Below are positions 53,022 through 61,460 of a stretch of 64,000 bases of DNA, in pieces; positions within the stretch are counted from its first letter, which is position 1, and each line of letters starts with the position of its first letter. Source of the stretch: Chitinophagales bacterium. Its GTDB lineage: Bacteria > Bacteroidota > Bacteroidia > Chitinophagales > Chitinophagaceae. A program made the translations under genes and the position numbers. Below the pieces are notes generated by a model that was not told the origin of the DNA, ran no database searches, and saw only the letters and a list, made by a program, of their open reading frames with translations. The stretch covers positions 102,351 to 166,350 of the forward strand of contig JACJXR010000007.1 in NCBI GenBank assembly GCA_020636505.1, written 5' to 3'.

Positions 53022-54650
53022 ATGTTATCAGTTTCCAACTTATCGTTGCGTTTTGGCAAGAGGATCTTGTTTGAGGATGTGAACATCCGTTTCACAGAGG
53101 GTAATTGCTACGGTATTATAGGCGCCAATGGGGCAGGGAAGTCTACTTTCTTGAAGATATTGTCGGGAGACATAGACCCGACGACAGGCAGAGTGGAGAT
53201 ATCCAAAGATCAGCGCATGAGCGTGTTGAAACAGGACCACTATGAGTTTGACAATACCGCTGTGTTGGAAACGGTGATAATGGGTAACACGCCTTTGTAC
53301 AAGGTGATGAAGGAGAAAGACGACCTGTATGCCAAAGAAGACTTCACAGAAGAAGACGGACTGAAAGCAGGGGAGTTGGAAGCCACATTCGCGGAAATGG
53401 ACGGCTGGAACGCTGAGAGCGATGCGGCAACCTTGTTGAGCAATTTGGGCATCAAAGAAGACCTGCATCACAAGCTGATGAAGGAGTTGGACGGTAACCA
53501 AAAGGTAAGGGTTTTGTTGGCGCAAGCATTGTTCGGCAATCCGGACATACTGTTGCTCGATGAACCTACCAACGACCTTGACTTGGAAACCATCTCTTGG
53601 TTGGAGAACTTCTTGGCCGACTACGATAAGATAGTATTGGTGGTATCTCACGACCGTCACTTTTTGGATGCGGTATGTACACACGTTGCCGATATCGACT
53701 TCGGTAAAATATCCATATTCACGGGTAACTATTCGTTCTGGTACGAGAGTAGCCAGTTGTTGTTAAGGCAAAGAACAGAGCAAAACCGTAAGGCTGAAGA
53801 GAAGATAAAGGAACTGAAAGAGTTCATTGCTCGTTTCTCTGCAAATGCTTCCAAATCTCGTCAGGCGACCAGCCGTAAAAAGGCTTTGGATAAGATAAAC
53901 CTGGACGATATGAGGCCGTCCAACCGTAAATACCCGGCCATATTGTTCAACAATCAGGTGCGTGAGGCAGGCGATCAGATATTGGAGGTGCACAATTTGG
54001 GCAAAACAGAGAACGGGGAGACCTACTTCAAAAACATCAACTTCGACGTAAAACGCGGACAAAAAATAGCCATCATATCCGAAAACAGCCTTGCCACCAC
54101 AGCATTCTACAAGGTCCTGGCAGGCGAGGACAAGGATTTTGAGGGTAGCTTCAAATGGGGTGTCACCATTACCAACACATACCTTCCTGCAGATAATACA
54201 GAATTCTTTGAGGGTAAAGACCTGAACTTGGTGGATTGGCTGCGCCAATATTCCGAAGAAAAGGACGAAACCTTCATACGTGGCTTCTTGGGGCGTATGT
54301 TGTTCTCGGGCGAGGAAACACAGAAAAAGTGTACCGTACTGAGCGGGGGGGAGAAAATGCGCTGTATGATCAGCCGTATGATGATGTTGAAAGGAAACGT
54401 GCTGATGTTGGACGAACCGACCAACCACTTGGACTTGGAAAGTATCACCGCACTCAACAACGGAATGAGCGATTTCAAAGGAACCATTCTCTTCACAACG
54501 CGTGACCATGAGTTGGCACAGACGGTGGCAGACAGAGTTTTGGAGTTAACGCCTAACGGTCTGATTGACAGGGAGATGACATTTGATGATTACAGGAATG
54601 ATTCAAGGGTCAAAGAGGTGCGTGCAGAGTTATATGGCCAACCTGTGTGA
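53022..54650 (+). CDS. ABC-F family ATPase (YbiT-like)
   Basis: 542-residue soluble twin ATPase of the ribosome-associated ABC-F group. NBD1 has Walker A IIGANGAGKSTF, Walker B DILLLDEPTNDLD and switch VVSHDRHF; the linker contains ARFSANASKSRQATSRKKALDK, as in YbiT. NBD2 has signature VLSGGEKMR and LMLDEPTNHLD, but its Walker A is lost (ISENSLATTAFY near residue 352) and the switch histidine is replaced (TTRDHE). NBD1's signature is also degenerate (LDGNQKVRVL). One composite ATP site is therefore predicted to be dead. Probable translation factor. Confidence 0.9.
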   Translation: MLSVSNLSLRFGKRILFEDVNIRFTEGNCYGIIGANGAGKSTFLKILSGDIDPTTGRVEISKDQRMSVLKQDHYEFDNTAVLETVIMGNTPLYKVMKEKDDLYAKEDFTEEDGLKAGELEATFAEMDGWNAESDAATLLSNLGIKEDLHHKLMKELDGNQKVRVLLAQALFGNPDILLLDEPTNDLDLETISWLENFLADYDKIVLVVSHDRHFLDAVCTHVADIDFGKISIFTGNYSFWYESSQLLLRQRTEQNRKAEEKIKELKEFIARFSANASKSRQATSRKKALDKINLDDMRPSNRKYPAILFNNQVREAGDQILEVHNLGKTENGETYFKNINFDVKRGQKIAIISENSLATTAFYKVLAGEDKDFEGSFKWGVTITNTYLPADNTEFFEGKDLNLVDWLRQYSEEKDETFIRGFLGRMLFSGEETQKKCTVLSGGEKMRCMISRMMMLKGNVLMLDEPTNHLDLESITALNNGMSDFKGTILFTTRDHELAQTVADRVLELTPNGLIDREMTFDDYRNDSRVKEVRAELYGQPV

Positions 54651-54871
54651 TCCATAACCAAGAGTTAATATAATTTTTATTTATAATGCTCGCTTTTGAG
54701 TTCTTATAATGTATATTTACACATACGTGACAAAATAAGAACCGAGAAGATAGGAGTTGAATTCTCACGCGGAAGTAGTACGCAACACCCATATTGAATC
54801 CCGAACTGATGCAATACACCATATTGCAACAGGCAACAATATCCGTTTAACCTTCTAAAACTGTCCTGTTT

Positions 54872-55168
54872 ATGAAGCTACACCAAAACCGCTTAGACAG
54901 ATTCTCTGTCATAGCAAAGCAATTAGTGGACCGGCATTCTGAGGCATATTTTAACGACTGTACAAAACGAACGGACATATTTGATGCATACAACGATCAT
55001 CTGAACACATTGGGTGAGCAGCTTGAGCAAAAAGCAACAGAATTTTTGAAAAGCTGCAGAACCGCAAACGAGGAGTTGAGAAAAGAGATCTGGACAACTT
55101 GCACCAAATACATCGAATTATTCATTCAGTGGAACAGCCCGGGTAGGGTTAACCAATACATATCCTAA
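54872..55168 (+). CDS. Hypothetical helical protein
   Basis: 98 residues, highly charged and almost wholly helical (RFSVIAKQLVDRHSEAYF; LNTLGEQLEQKATEFLKSC), with three cysteines and no signal peptide. No family recognised. An uncommitted 220-bp region precedes it and a weak terminator follows. It marks the edge of the AT-rich, repeat-bearing island that extends to 56.7 kb. Coding status is likely but not proven. Confidence 0.45.
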   Translation: MKLHQNRLDRFSVIAKQLVDRHSEAYFNDCTKRTDIFDAYNDHLNTLGEQLEQKATEFLKSCRTANEELRKEIWTTCTKYIELFIQWNSPGRVNQYIS

Positions 55169-55234
55169 ACCTGATTACACCAACATAGGATCACATTATC
55201 TATTACAAGTTCAATTATTTATTCTATTGCTATT

Positions 55235-55266
55235 ATAAAGGCTGCAGTAAGGTGGCCTTTATTGTT
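55235..55266 (+). terminator. Possible terminator of the 98-residue gene
   Basis: 8-bp stem ataaaggc / gcctttat (55235-55262) with a 12-nt loop. The T tract is poor. Confidence 0.45.
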
Positions 55267-55327
55267 CTACAAACCAATACAAGGGTAGAATCCTTATAAA
55301 CCCCTGTATATCAGTTTATCTTTTACT

Positions 55328-55357
55328 TAACATAATGTAAATTATAGAACAAAAGCG
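55328..55357 (+). repeat. Dispersed repeat copy A
   Basis: The 30-bp sequence ending attatagaacaaaagcg recurs at 55853-55883 with one-base indels. The following tctggcagcc is shared with the inverted copy at 55756-55796. Confidence 0.8.
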
Positions 55358-55393
55358 TCTGGCAGCCAGCCAGCGTGTTCGTAATGGTTCAGG

Positions 55394-55573
55394 CTATTGA
55401 TTCAAATAGCGTCTAATATACTCTTGAATATAGTATTTGGAAGGTGGCAACTTTTTAACCTTCGGTTCGCTTGAAGGTTCCTCATGGAGCTTGAAAGCTA
55501 TACTATTTTCAGCGGCGCTTATAGCACTACGCTCTACAGCCGCATAGATGGACGGCAGCTTGAACTTCTGCAT
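55394..55573 (-). CDS. Small protein of 59 residues (putative)
   Basis: A short frame starting MQKFKLPSIYAAVERS and ending KYYIQEYIRRYLNQ, with Lys/Pro/Ser-rich middle. A perfect -7 box (TAATTTTG, 55598-55605) lies 24 bp before the ATG, which supports expression. No family recognised; no signal peptide. It sits between copies of a repeat element, so it could also be part of that element. Confidence 0.4.
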   Translation of the reverse strand: MQKFKLPSIYAAVERSAISAAENSIAFKLHEEPSSEPKVKKLPPSKYYIQEYIRRYLNQ

Positions 55574-55597
55574 ATTAATTTTGTTTTAGACACAATA

Positions 55598-55605
55598 CAA
55601 AATTA
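55598..55605 (-). promoter_or_regulatory. -7 box (TAATTTTG) of the 59-residue gene
   Basis: Perfect TAnnTTTG on the minus strand, 24 bp before the ATG. It abuts a hairpin (aaccccg / cggggtt, 55608-55631). Confidence 0.4.
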
Positions 55606-55645
55606 CGAACCCCGGTAGTCATATCGGGGTTTTGTGGTAAGTTTA

Positions 55646-55770
55646 TTATCCTGCTTTTCTTTGCTTGTCCAAAGAAAAGGCAGCAAAAGAAAAGACCCCG
55701 CTTTCTAAAGCTTCGACGAAAGCGGTGCTACCCTGATAGGCTGCCGCCCTTCGGCGCTGCCAGACACTAG
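55646..55770. repeat. Extragenic palindromic element
   Basis: Three nested or adjacent hairpins: cctgcttttcttt with aaagaaaaggcag (about 55650-55684), ccgctttc with gaaagcgg (about 55697-55724), and a GC-rich ctgccgcccttcggcgctgcc-like stretch. Non-coding; the style is that of dispersed extragenic repeats. An open frame across it on the minus strand is not credible as a gene. Confidence 0.6.
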
Positions 55771-55796
55771 TTGTTCTAGAACAAGTCTTATGTGTA
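55756..55796 (-). repeat. Dispersed repeat copy B (inverted)
   Basis: The reverse complement contains ttgttctagaacaa and gtctggcagc, matching copy A in the opposite orientation with about 70-80% similarity by eye. Confidence 0.6.
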
Positions 55797-55852
55797 AGTA
55801 TCAGGTGTTTTACATCTAAAATGTGCCACACCTTCGATACTCAAGCCTACGG

Positions 55853-55883
55853 TAACATAAGATGTAATTATAGAACAAAAGCG
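55853..55883 (+). repeat. Dispersed repeat copy C
   Basis: Near-identical to copy A (taacata...attatagaacaaaagcg), with single-base insertions and deletions. A GC-rich imperfect palindrome follows, as in copy A. Confidence 0.8.
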
Positions 55884-55908
55884 CCCGCAGGCAGGACTGG
55901 CTATAAGC

Positions 55909-56650
55909 TTACCAGTCTTTAGATTCTTGGTGCAAGTTTTCATATATACTAGACTCAAGCGCTAATAAAAGCTTCTTCATCTCTAAGTGGTAATCTTTTA
56001 AAATTGCGTAAGACATTTTACTTCTGACCTTCTTTTCGTTTTTCTCTTTATCTTTTAAATACATTTCATAGTATGATGAAATTGAACTTTTATCAGTCCA
56101 CCCACCAATAGTTCCTGTGTAACTACTAGACGGCATATATGATTGACCCATAGAATTAGTAATCCTAATTCTACACTTATAATCCTTGATATCTATGTTT
56201 AGTATATACCAATTTTGAATAACTTCTTTTGCGTCAACGAAGGTTTCAATGAGAGTTAATTTTATTGCGTCAAATAATTCGTCCTTTTTGTAACTATCAA
56301 CTTCAATTATTTCTTATTTCTCCACTTTCTAATGCTGGATAAAAGTAGATATAGCATTTATCATCATTAATCGACCCTTTTAAACTAATATCAACATCTT
56401 CATATGGACGTTCAGTTATTACTATATGCTTAATAACAAAAAGATCATCTTGCAATAAGTTATTACCATTTTCCTTTAACCCTTTTATATACTTAAAGCC
56501 TTTTGGCGTAGATGGTTTGCCTAGTTTAATACTTTGATTAGATTCTATTGTGTATCCATTAGCAAACTTATGCTTGTTTGAAACTGATGTATGCTGTGAT
56601 AGACCTTTTAGAGGTAAAAACAATATCATTATAATACTTAGTGTTTTCAT
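55909..56650 (-). pseudogene. Frameshifted secreted protein gene
   Basis: A signal-peptide protein begins at 56650 (MKTLSIIMILFLPLKGLSQ) and reads to a TGA at 56303-56305 (ALESGEIRNN). One base further on, the next frame is open without any start codon and reads IIEVDSYKKDELFDAIK down to a stop at 55909. Removing one A near 56308-56316 gives a continuous frame of about 246 residues. The gene is strongly AT-rich. Family unknown; the second half is rich in K, E and Y with helical segments. Either a recent loss-of-function mutation or a sequencing error. Confidence 0.7.
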
Positions 56651-56720
56651 ATAGAATAGTTTCAGTAATCTTATCACATACAAAATACTAATTTTCAATA
56701 TATTCAACACTACAGTTACG

Positions 56721-56728
56721 TATATTTG
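56721..56728 (+). promoter_or_regulatory. -7 box (TATATTTG) of the ydeI-like operon
   Basis: Perfect TAnnTTTG, 24 bp before the ATG at 56753. Confidence 0.5.
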
Positions 56729-56752
56729 CTATAGTAAATAAGTCGGCAAATA

Positions 56753-57331
56753 ATGAATCCGAAAGTTGATTTCTTCTTCGATAAAGACACTCAATGGCAG
56801 AAGGAATACAAAGAGCTTAGAAAGATAGCATTGAGCTGTGGCCTGCAAGAAGAGCTTAAATGGGGATGCCCCTGCTATACATACAACGGTACCAATGTGG
56901 TACTGATACATGGCTTTAAGGACTATTGCGCCTATCTGTTTCACAAAGGTGCCCTACTCAGCAATGCCGACAACCTGCTGATTCAACAAACAGAGAATGT
57001 ACAATCCGCCAGACAGATACGCTTCACAAGCCTGAAAGAGATCGTAAAGCTGTCCCCCACTCTTAAAAGCAATATTTACGAAGCCATAGAAGTAGAAAAA
57101 GCAGGCTTGAAAGTAACGCTTAAGAAGACCAAGGAGTATTCAATGCCCGACGAGCTGCAAGACAAGCTGGACAGAGATGCGGAATTCAAAACAGCATTCG
57201 AAGCATTGACACCCGGTAGGCAGCGGGGTTATCTACTCCACTTCTCACAACCCAAGCAATCCAAAACACGCATATCCAGAATAGAGAAGTGCACACCCCT
57301 TATCTTTGAAGGAAAAGGATACAACGACTGA
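56753..57331 (+). CDS. YdeI/OmpD-associated, DUF1801-containing protein
   Basis: 192 residues. An N-terminal DUF1801 domain (ELKWGCPCYTYNGTNVVLIHGFKDYCAYLFHKG) is followed by the YdeI C-terminal extension (PDELQDKLDRDAEFKTAFEAL, TPGRQRGYLLHFSQPKQSKTR). The family is widespread and its biochemical role is unclear. Cytoplasmic. Its stop is followed after 1 bp by the ATG of the DUF4256 gene, so the two are coupled. Confidence 0.85.
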   Translation: MNPKVDFFFDKDTQWQKEYKELRKIALSCGLQEELKWGCPCYTYNGTNVVLIHGFKDYCAYLFHKGALLSNADNLLIQQTENVQSARQIRFTSLKEIVKLSPTLKSNIYEAIEVEKAGLKVTLKKTKEYSMPDELQDKLDRDAEFKTAFEALTPGRQRGYLLHFSQPKQSKTRISRIEKCTPLIFEGKGYND

Positions 57332-57332
57332 T

Positions 57333-57890
57333 ATGGCCAACAAACTCTCCGCAAAAGAAAAGAATGCACTGATAGAAACTTTGCAAACCCGTTTCGAGCA
57401 GAACATGAATCGCCACAAAGGCATTAAATGGGCCGATGTTTTGGCAAGGTTGGAAGCCAATGCTTCTGCCCTCTGGTCGCTGAATGAAATGGAACAAACA
57501 GATGGAGAGCCTGATGTGGTGGCCTTTGATAAAAAGACTGGTGCCTATACTTTTTACGATTGTGCAGCTGAAAGCCCCAAAGGCCGCCGTAGTTTCTGTT
57601 ACGACGAGGCTGCCCTTGAGTCCCGAAAGCAACACAAACCCAAAGACAGTGCCATGAACATGGCTGCTCATATGGGTATCAATATCCTGACTGAGGAGCA
57701 ATACCGCTATTTGCAAACTTTGGGTGAGTTCGACCTTAAAACCTCAAGCTGGATAGCCACTCCCGGTAACATCCGCGAGCTTGGCGGCGCACTCTTCTGC
57801 GATCGTCGTTTCGATACGGTCTTCACCTATCACAACGGTGCCGAATCTTATTATGCTGCACGCGGTTTTCGAGGCTCGTTAACTGTATAA
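57333..57890 (+). CDS. DUF4256 family protein
   Basis: 185 residues with the DUF4256 signature elements: an N-terminal helix LIETLQTRFEQNMNRHKGIKW, GEPDVVAFDKKTGAYTFYDC, ESPKGRRSFCYDEAAL, and GALFCDRRFDTVFTYHNGAESYY near the end. Function unknown. ATG 57333 lies 1 bp after the upstream stop. In related genomes DUF4256 and YdeI/DUF1801 genes are both common accessory genes; the coupling suggests that they work together. Confidence 0.82.
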   Translation: MANKLSAKEKNALIETLQTRFEQNMNRHKGIKWADVLARLEANASALWSLNEMEQTDGEPDVVAFDKKTGAYTFYDCAAESPKGRRSFCYDEAALESRKQHKPKDSAMNMAAHMGINILTEEQYRYLQTLGEFDLKTSSWIATPGNIRELGGALFCDRRFDTVFTYHNGAESYYAARGFRGSLTV

Positions 57891-58199
57891 TTACGCTATT
57901 TATTCGTATATTTGTTATGTAAAACAATGAGTGTATTTACACTTCTTTTACATGTTTGTTGCAGAGAAAAAACACCTCTTTTCGCAACAAAATGCAACAA
58001 AATGGGTTGAAGCACCCCCGATTGTTACGTTTTGTTCGCCTTTCCGAACATTTTGGCTTTATTGAAATAAATATATACTGATAATCAACACAATACAAGA
58101 AATTAGGGCATACCCCCTCCCCCCGAACAGAACAAAACGTAACAACTCTAAAGATTTCGGGAATATCAAACTCTTTGGCTTAATATTGCGTCTTACCAT
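57891..58199. other. Intergenic region with a TATATTTG box and long-range inverted repeat
   Basis: No gene. It contains a perfect -7 box (57907-57914), a direct repeat gcaacaaaat (twice, about 57984-58003), a 16-bp perfect inverted repeat (58022-58037 and 58130-58145) and a C-rich tract (58112-58124). Confidence 0.6.
58022..58145. repeat. 16-bp perfect inverted repeat, arms 92 bp apart
   Basis: Arm 58022-58037 (ttgttacgttttgttc) is the exact reverse complement of 58130-58145. The left arm can instead form a local hairpin (tgttcg / cgaaca, 58033-58050). Confidence 0.9.
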
Positions 58200-59570
58200 A
58201 TGAAAATGAGGAACTTTATCATATTAGTGGTGGCTGTTTGCACCTCGTTGGCTGCATCGGCTCAGTGTACGTTCAGTGTGAATATATCGCAATTTCCCGA
58301 TACCATATGCTCCGGCCAAACCCTTACACTCAGTGCCAACACCAGTGAATCCGGCGTTACTTTCACATGGACCGGTCCCAACACAAGCAATGTGGTCAAT
58401 CAAAACCTCGTAATACCCAATATAGATACAAGCTACAATGGTACATTCAAAGTGTTGGCCACCAAATCAGGTTGCAATTCCGACAGTGATACCGTAGTTA
58501 TCAACGTCAACCCCACTCCGCTGAAACCCTCCCTTACTTCCAACATTACAGTGTGTGTGGGTGACACACTTATGATGGAGATAAAACCCGTAGGTAAGGT
58601 TACTCAGTTCATACCTCGCATTTGGGGACCGAACGGTTTCTACGATACCATATATACTCCTCATATGGACAGTGCCACCAAGGCTCATACCGGACAATAC
58701 AAAGCAATTGTAAAAACAGCTATCGGTTGTGTGTCCGACACCGTTTATTATACCATTCCATTCAACCGCATCAACCAACACCCTCCAAAACCTACAGCCT
58801 CAGCTGTGGATAGCGTCATTTGTAAGAACGATACTCTTCGACTCTTGGGCAGCAGTCCTTCGGGAGGTGTTAACTTCACATGGTACGGTCCTAACGCACA
58901 GGTATATTCCGATACCAATGTAACCATCAATGGCTACCCTCTTGTTGGCAAGCAACAGTTTGTTTTGTTGTTGGACAGTGTGGGATGTAAATCTGAAGGT
59001 GATACGGTCGAAGTTGAAGTGTTGAACACTGCCTCACCTACAGTTACTATATCAGCCAATCCGGGTTTTATTGTTGGACCGAACAAGCAAGTATTGCTGA
59101 CGGCCAATGTGGCCAATAACGGTTCCACAAATTACTATCAATGGAGAAAGAATGGTTTGGCTCTGACAGGCGCCACGCTCAATACATTGACAGTTACCAC
59201 CAATGTTGATGTGGTGGGTGGAGATATACTAACGGTATGGGTAAAGACTTCTCCAACATGCGCTGTGATAGATACAGCGGTTAGTCCGATAGTATCCATT
59301 ACAATTAATCTTGGTGTGGATGATGTGGCAGGAAAAGGTAGCATTAAGCTCTACCCTAACCCTGTTAATGGTATTCTTACTGTTGAAGGTGTAGCTGATA
59401 TCAGACAGTTGTCGGTTACATCACTTATCGGTCAAACAGTAGCATTGCAAAGCCGCATGAGGCAAACCAAGCCGAATACGGTTGAGATAAACACCGCAGG
59501 CATGCAACCCGGTATGTATTTGTTACGCTCAGGCAACAAAGCCATCCGTTTCGTTAAGACAAACAGATAG
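58200..59570 (+). CDS. Ig-like/PKD-like repeat protein with T9SS sorting domain
   Basis: 456 residues; signal peptide ending ASAQ. Four beta-sandwich repeats of about 85-95 residues (each with a P-DTICSG/VCVGDT/ICKNDT opening and F-WYGPN core) fill residues 25-375. A T9SS type A domain starts at LYPNPVNGILTV (about residue 385) and ends IRFVKTNR. Predicted surface protein or adhesin. It shares the sandwich-repeat style but not the sequence of the 12-18 kb array. A GNAT gene follows after 4 bp. Confidence 0.83.
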   Translation: MKMRNFIILVVAVCTSLAASAQCTFSVNISQFPDTICSGQTLTLSANTSESGVTFTWTGPNTSNVVNQNLVIPNIDTSYNGTFKVLATKSGCNSDSDTVVINVNPTPLKPSLTSNITVCVGDTLMMEIKPVGKVTQFIPRIWGPNGFYDTIYTPHMDSATKAHTGQYKAIVKTAIGCVSDTVYYTIPFNRINQHPPKPTASAVDSVICKNDTLRLLGSSPSGGVNFTWYGPNAQVYSDTNVTINGYPLVGKQQFVLLLDSVGCKSEGDTVEVEVLNTASPTVTISANPGFIVGPNKQVLLTANVANNGSTNYYQWRKNGLALTGATLNTLTVTTNVDVVGGDILTVWVKTSPTCAVIDTAVSPIVSITINLGVDDVAGKGSIKLYPNPVNGILTVEGVADIRQLSVTSLIGQTVALQSRMRQTKPNTVEINTAGMQPGMYLLRSGNKAIRFVKTNR

Positions 59571-59574
59571 TGCA

Positions 59575-60054
59575 TTGATAACGATAGTCCCCATTGCACC
59601 GGAGCATAATGCTGAATTGTTCCGGATCATTCGTTCTTCATTGGAAGAGTTCGACATCGACCTCAATGGTACTGTTTATGTCGACCCTTATTTGGATAAT
59701 ATGTATAGGCACTTTTCCGTACCGGGCAAAGCATACTTTATTGCCATGGAAGATGGAAAAGTACTCGGCGGTTCCGGCATAGCTCCCCTTGATGATATCG
59801 ACAAAGAAGTTTGTGAGTTGCAGCGCATGTTCGTAACCAAAGATGCACGTGGTCGTCGCATCGGTAGGTTGTTGATGGACACATGCCTTACCAAAGCCAA
59901 AGAAATGGGCTTCAAAAAATGTTATTTGGAGACATTCGATGAAATGAAAGATGCCATAAGGCTATACGAGAACAGCGGCTTTGAATATTTGAATGCCGCA
60001 ATGGGCAATACAGGGCACTTTTCTTGTAAAACATGGATGCTCCGCGACCTTTAG
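59575..60054 (+). CDS. GNAT family N-acetyltransferase (TTG start)
   Basis: 159 residues. The acetyl-CoA-binding motif A reads LQRMFVTKDARGRRIGRLLMD (about residues 82-102) and motif B IRLYENSGFE (near 136). The start codon is TTG, 4 bp after the T9SS gene stop; no ATG fits. Substrate unknown. The downstream gene is a second, smaller acetyltransferase. Confidence 0.87.
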   Translation: MITIVPIAPEHNAELFRIIRSSLEEFDIDLNGTVYVDPYLDNMYRHFSVPGKAYFIAMEDGKVLGGSGIAPLDDIDKEVCELQRMFVTKDARGRRIGRLLMDTCLTKAKEMGFKKCYLETFDEMKDAIRLYENSGFEYLNAAMGNTGHFSCKTWMLRDL

Positions 60055-60072
60055 AAGCATTATATTTATACC

Positions 60073-60360
60073 ATGGTTCAGCAAGACAACGACGACAAAA
60101 GAGGTCGGTTCTACATTAAGCAGGATGATGAATTCATAGCTCGTATGGAGTATGTATATGCAGGCCCCGAAAAATTCATCATAGAGCATACTGAGGTCGA
60201 CCCTAACCATGAGGGCAAAGGGTTGGCCAAACAATTACTGACTGCCGCTGTACAATTCGCCCGCGAAAACGACATGAAGATCATACCGTTATGCCCTTAT
60301 ACAAATGCCTCTTTTCATAAAAATCCGGATGAATATAAAGACGTGTGGTTTGGCAGATAA
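60073..60360 (+). CDS. GNAT-like N-acetyltransferase (NATD1/YjdJ type)
   Basis: 95 residues, the minimal GNAT fold of the COG2388 group: FYIKQDDEFIARMEYVY strands, the EVDPNHEGKGLAKQLLTAAV acetyl-CoA loop (about residues 40-60), and CPYTNASFHKNPDEYKDVW with the typical cysteine. Function unknown. It follows the previous acetyltransferase by 18 bp and is likely cotranscribed. Confidence 0.88.
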   Translation: MVQQDNDDKRGRFYIKQDDEFIARMEYVYAGPEKFIIEHTEVDPNHEGKGLAKQLLTAAVQFARENDMKIIPLCPYTNASFHKNPDEYKDVWFGR

Positions 60361-60453
60361 GATGCTGAAAAATGTCAAGTCTTTGTATCACAGATATTAT
60401 ACAATTGTCATCATTTAGTATATCTTAGCTATACTTTACAATTCAATTTATTT

Positions 60454-61296
60454 ATGAGGGCTAATGTAATTATCGTTTTGCTGGCACTGGTTGTTGCCGG
60501 CTCAGCATGTAAAAAAGAAAAGAAGAACATCATTGCTAAACCGACTCCTGTTGACACATCCATAAAAGGTGTGGCTATTAAAGGTGATGCGGATTTGAAG
60601 ATAATGAGTACAGGTACTGCAAGTACCAAAGTCTCCATCTCCCCACTCGACAATAGAAGCTACAAAGTGAATATCTCTTTGGAAGGTCTTCCGAAGAACA
60701 CTACTTCAAGCTTGGTGGCCAGCGGTGGTATGGTACCACTTACTTCTGCCATTACATTCAGTACCAAGAATGAAAAAGCAGGTACTTATACAATACCTGT
60801 TACTGCTACTCCTGACAAAGGCATGCCGGTATCATTCGATTTGAAATTGACGGTGGCCGCTATTGACAGTGCAGATTGGGGTAAATTCTTCTACAATGCG
60901 GTCAAGAACTCTATGTTGAAGACGTATCGTGATACTGCAGACCAAAAGAACGATCTGCTTAACATCACTATGAGCCCATCGGGAGAAGTTTATTTGAACA
61001 AAGTATTGTTGTATAAAGAAGATACCACATACACATATGTATCAACCGACTCTACCAAAGGCGGCGTAAAAGATGTGAAACTGACTGTTGACTGCGCTAC
61101 GGACAGCTTATACATTATGCCACAGAGCGTGAATGGTATCAACTTAAGCGTTGCCATTCCTGGTACTACTTATATGATATCTGGTAAAGGTCATTTTGAT
61201 AGATATAATAAGACTTTTACTATCACGTATCATGTGACCCATCCTAACCCTAAAGTAAACGAGACATTTACCATAAAGGGTAAAATGGATTTCTAA
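60454..61296 (+). CDS. Hypothetical lipoprotein
   Basis: 280 residues with lipobox GSAC near residue 19 followed by KKEKKN. The mature part has an Ig-like first half (VSISPLDNRSYKVNISLEGL; GTYTIPVTATPDKGMPVSF) and a beta-rich second half (VKDVKLTVDCATDSLYIMPQ; SGKGHFDRYNKTFTITYHV). I do not recognise a family. A very strong terminator follows. Confidence 0.65.
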   Translation: MRANVIIVLLALVVAGSACKKEKKNIIAKPTPVDTSIKGVAIKGDADLKIMSTGTASTKVSISPLDNRSYKVNISLEGLPKNTTSSLVASGGMVPLTSAITFSTKNEKAGTYTIPVTATPDKGMPVSFDLKLTVAAIDSADWGKFFYNAVKNSMLKTYRDTADQKNDLLNITMSPSGEVYLNKVLLYKEDTTYTYVSTDSTKGGVKDVKLTVDCATDSLYIMPQSVNGINLSVAIPGTTYMISGKGHFDRYNKTFTITYHVTHPNPKVNETFTIKGKMDF

Positions 61297-61330
61297 GCGA
61301 TTTTTATAGCCGCTGAGGCATACAAATAAT

Positions 61331-61370
61331 AAAATAGCCTAACTCAAACTGAGTTAGGCTATTTTATTTC
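61331..61370 (+). terminator. Strong terminator of the 60-kb lipoprotein gene
   Basis: Perfect 16-bp stem (61331-61346 with 61350-61365), 3-nt loop, followed by attt. Confidence 0.9.
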
Positions 61371-61460
61371 AATCACTTATGAGATAAATACGATTACATA
61401 TAAACTTACTGTACAGTTTGTGATTCCTAAAAGTTAATTTTATACTCTAAAGTTATACTT

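Noticed and set aside
53763..54509. Minus-strand open frame of 248 codons
   Set aside because: Antisense shadow of the ABC-F gene; no motif.
54651..54871. A small RNA or leader peptide between the ABC-F gene and the 98-residue gene
   Set aside because: One 8-bp inverted repeat (gttcttat / ataagaac) is visible, but nothing more supports it.
55646..55831. Minus-strand open frame of 61 codons
   Set aside because: It lies across an extragenic palindromic element and has no protein-like features.
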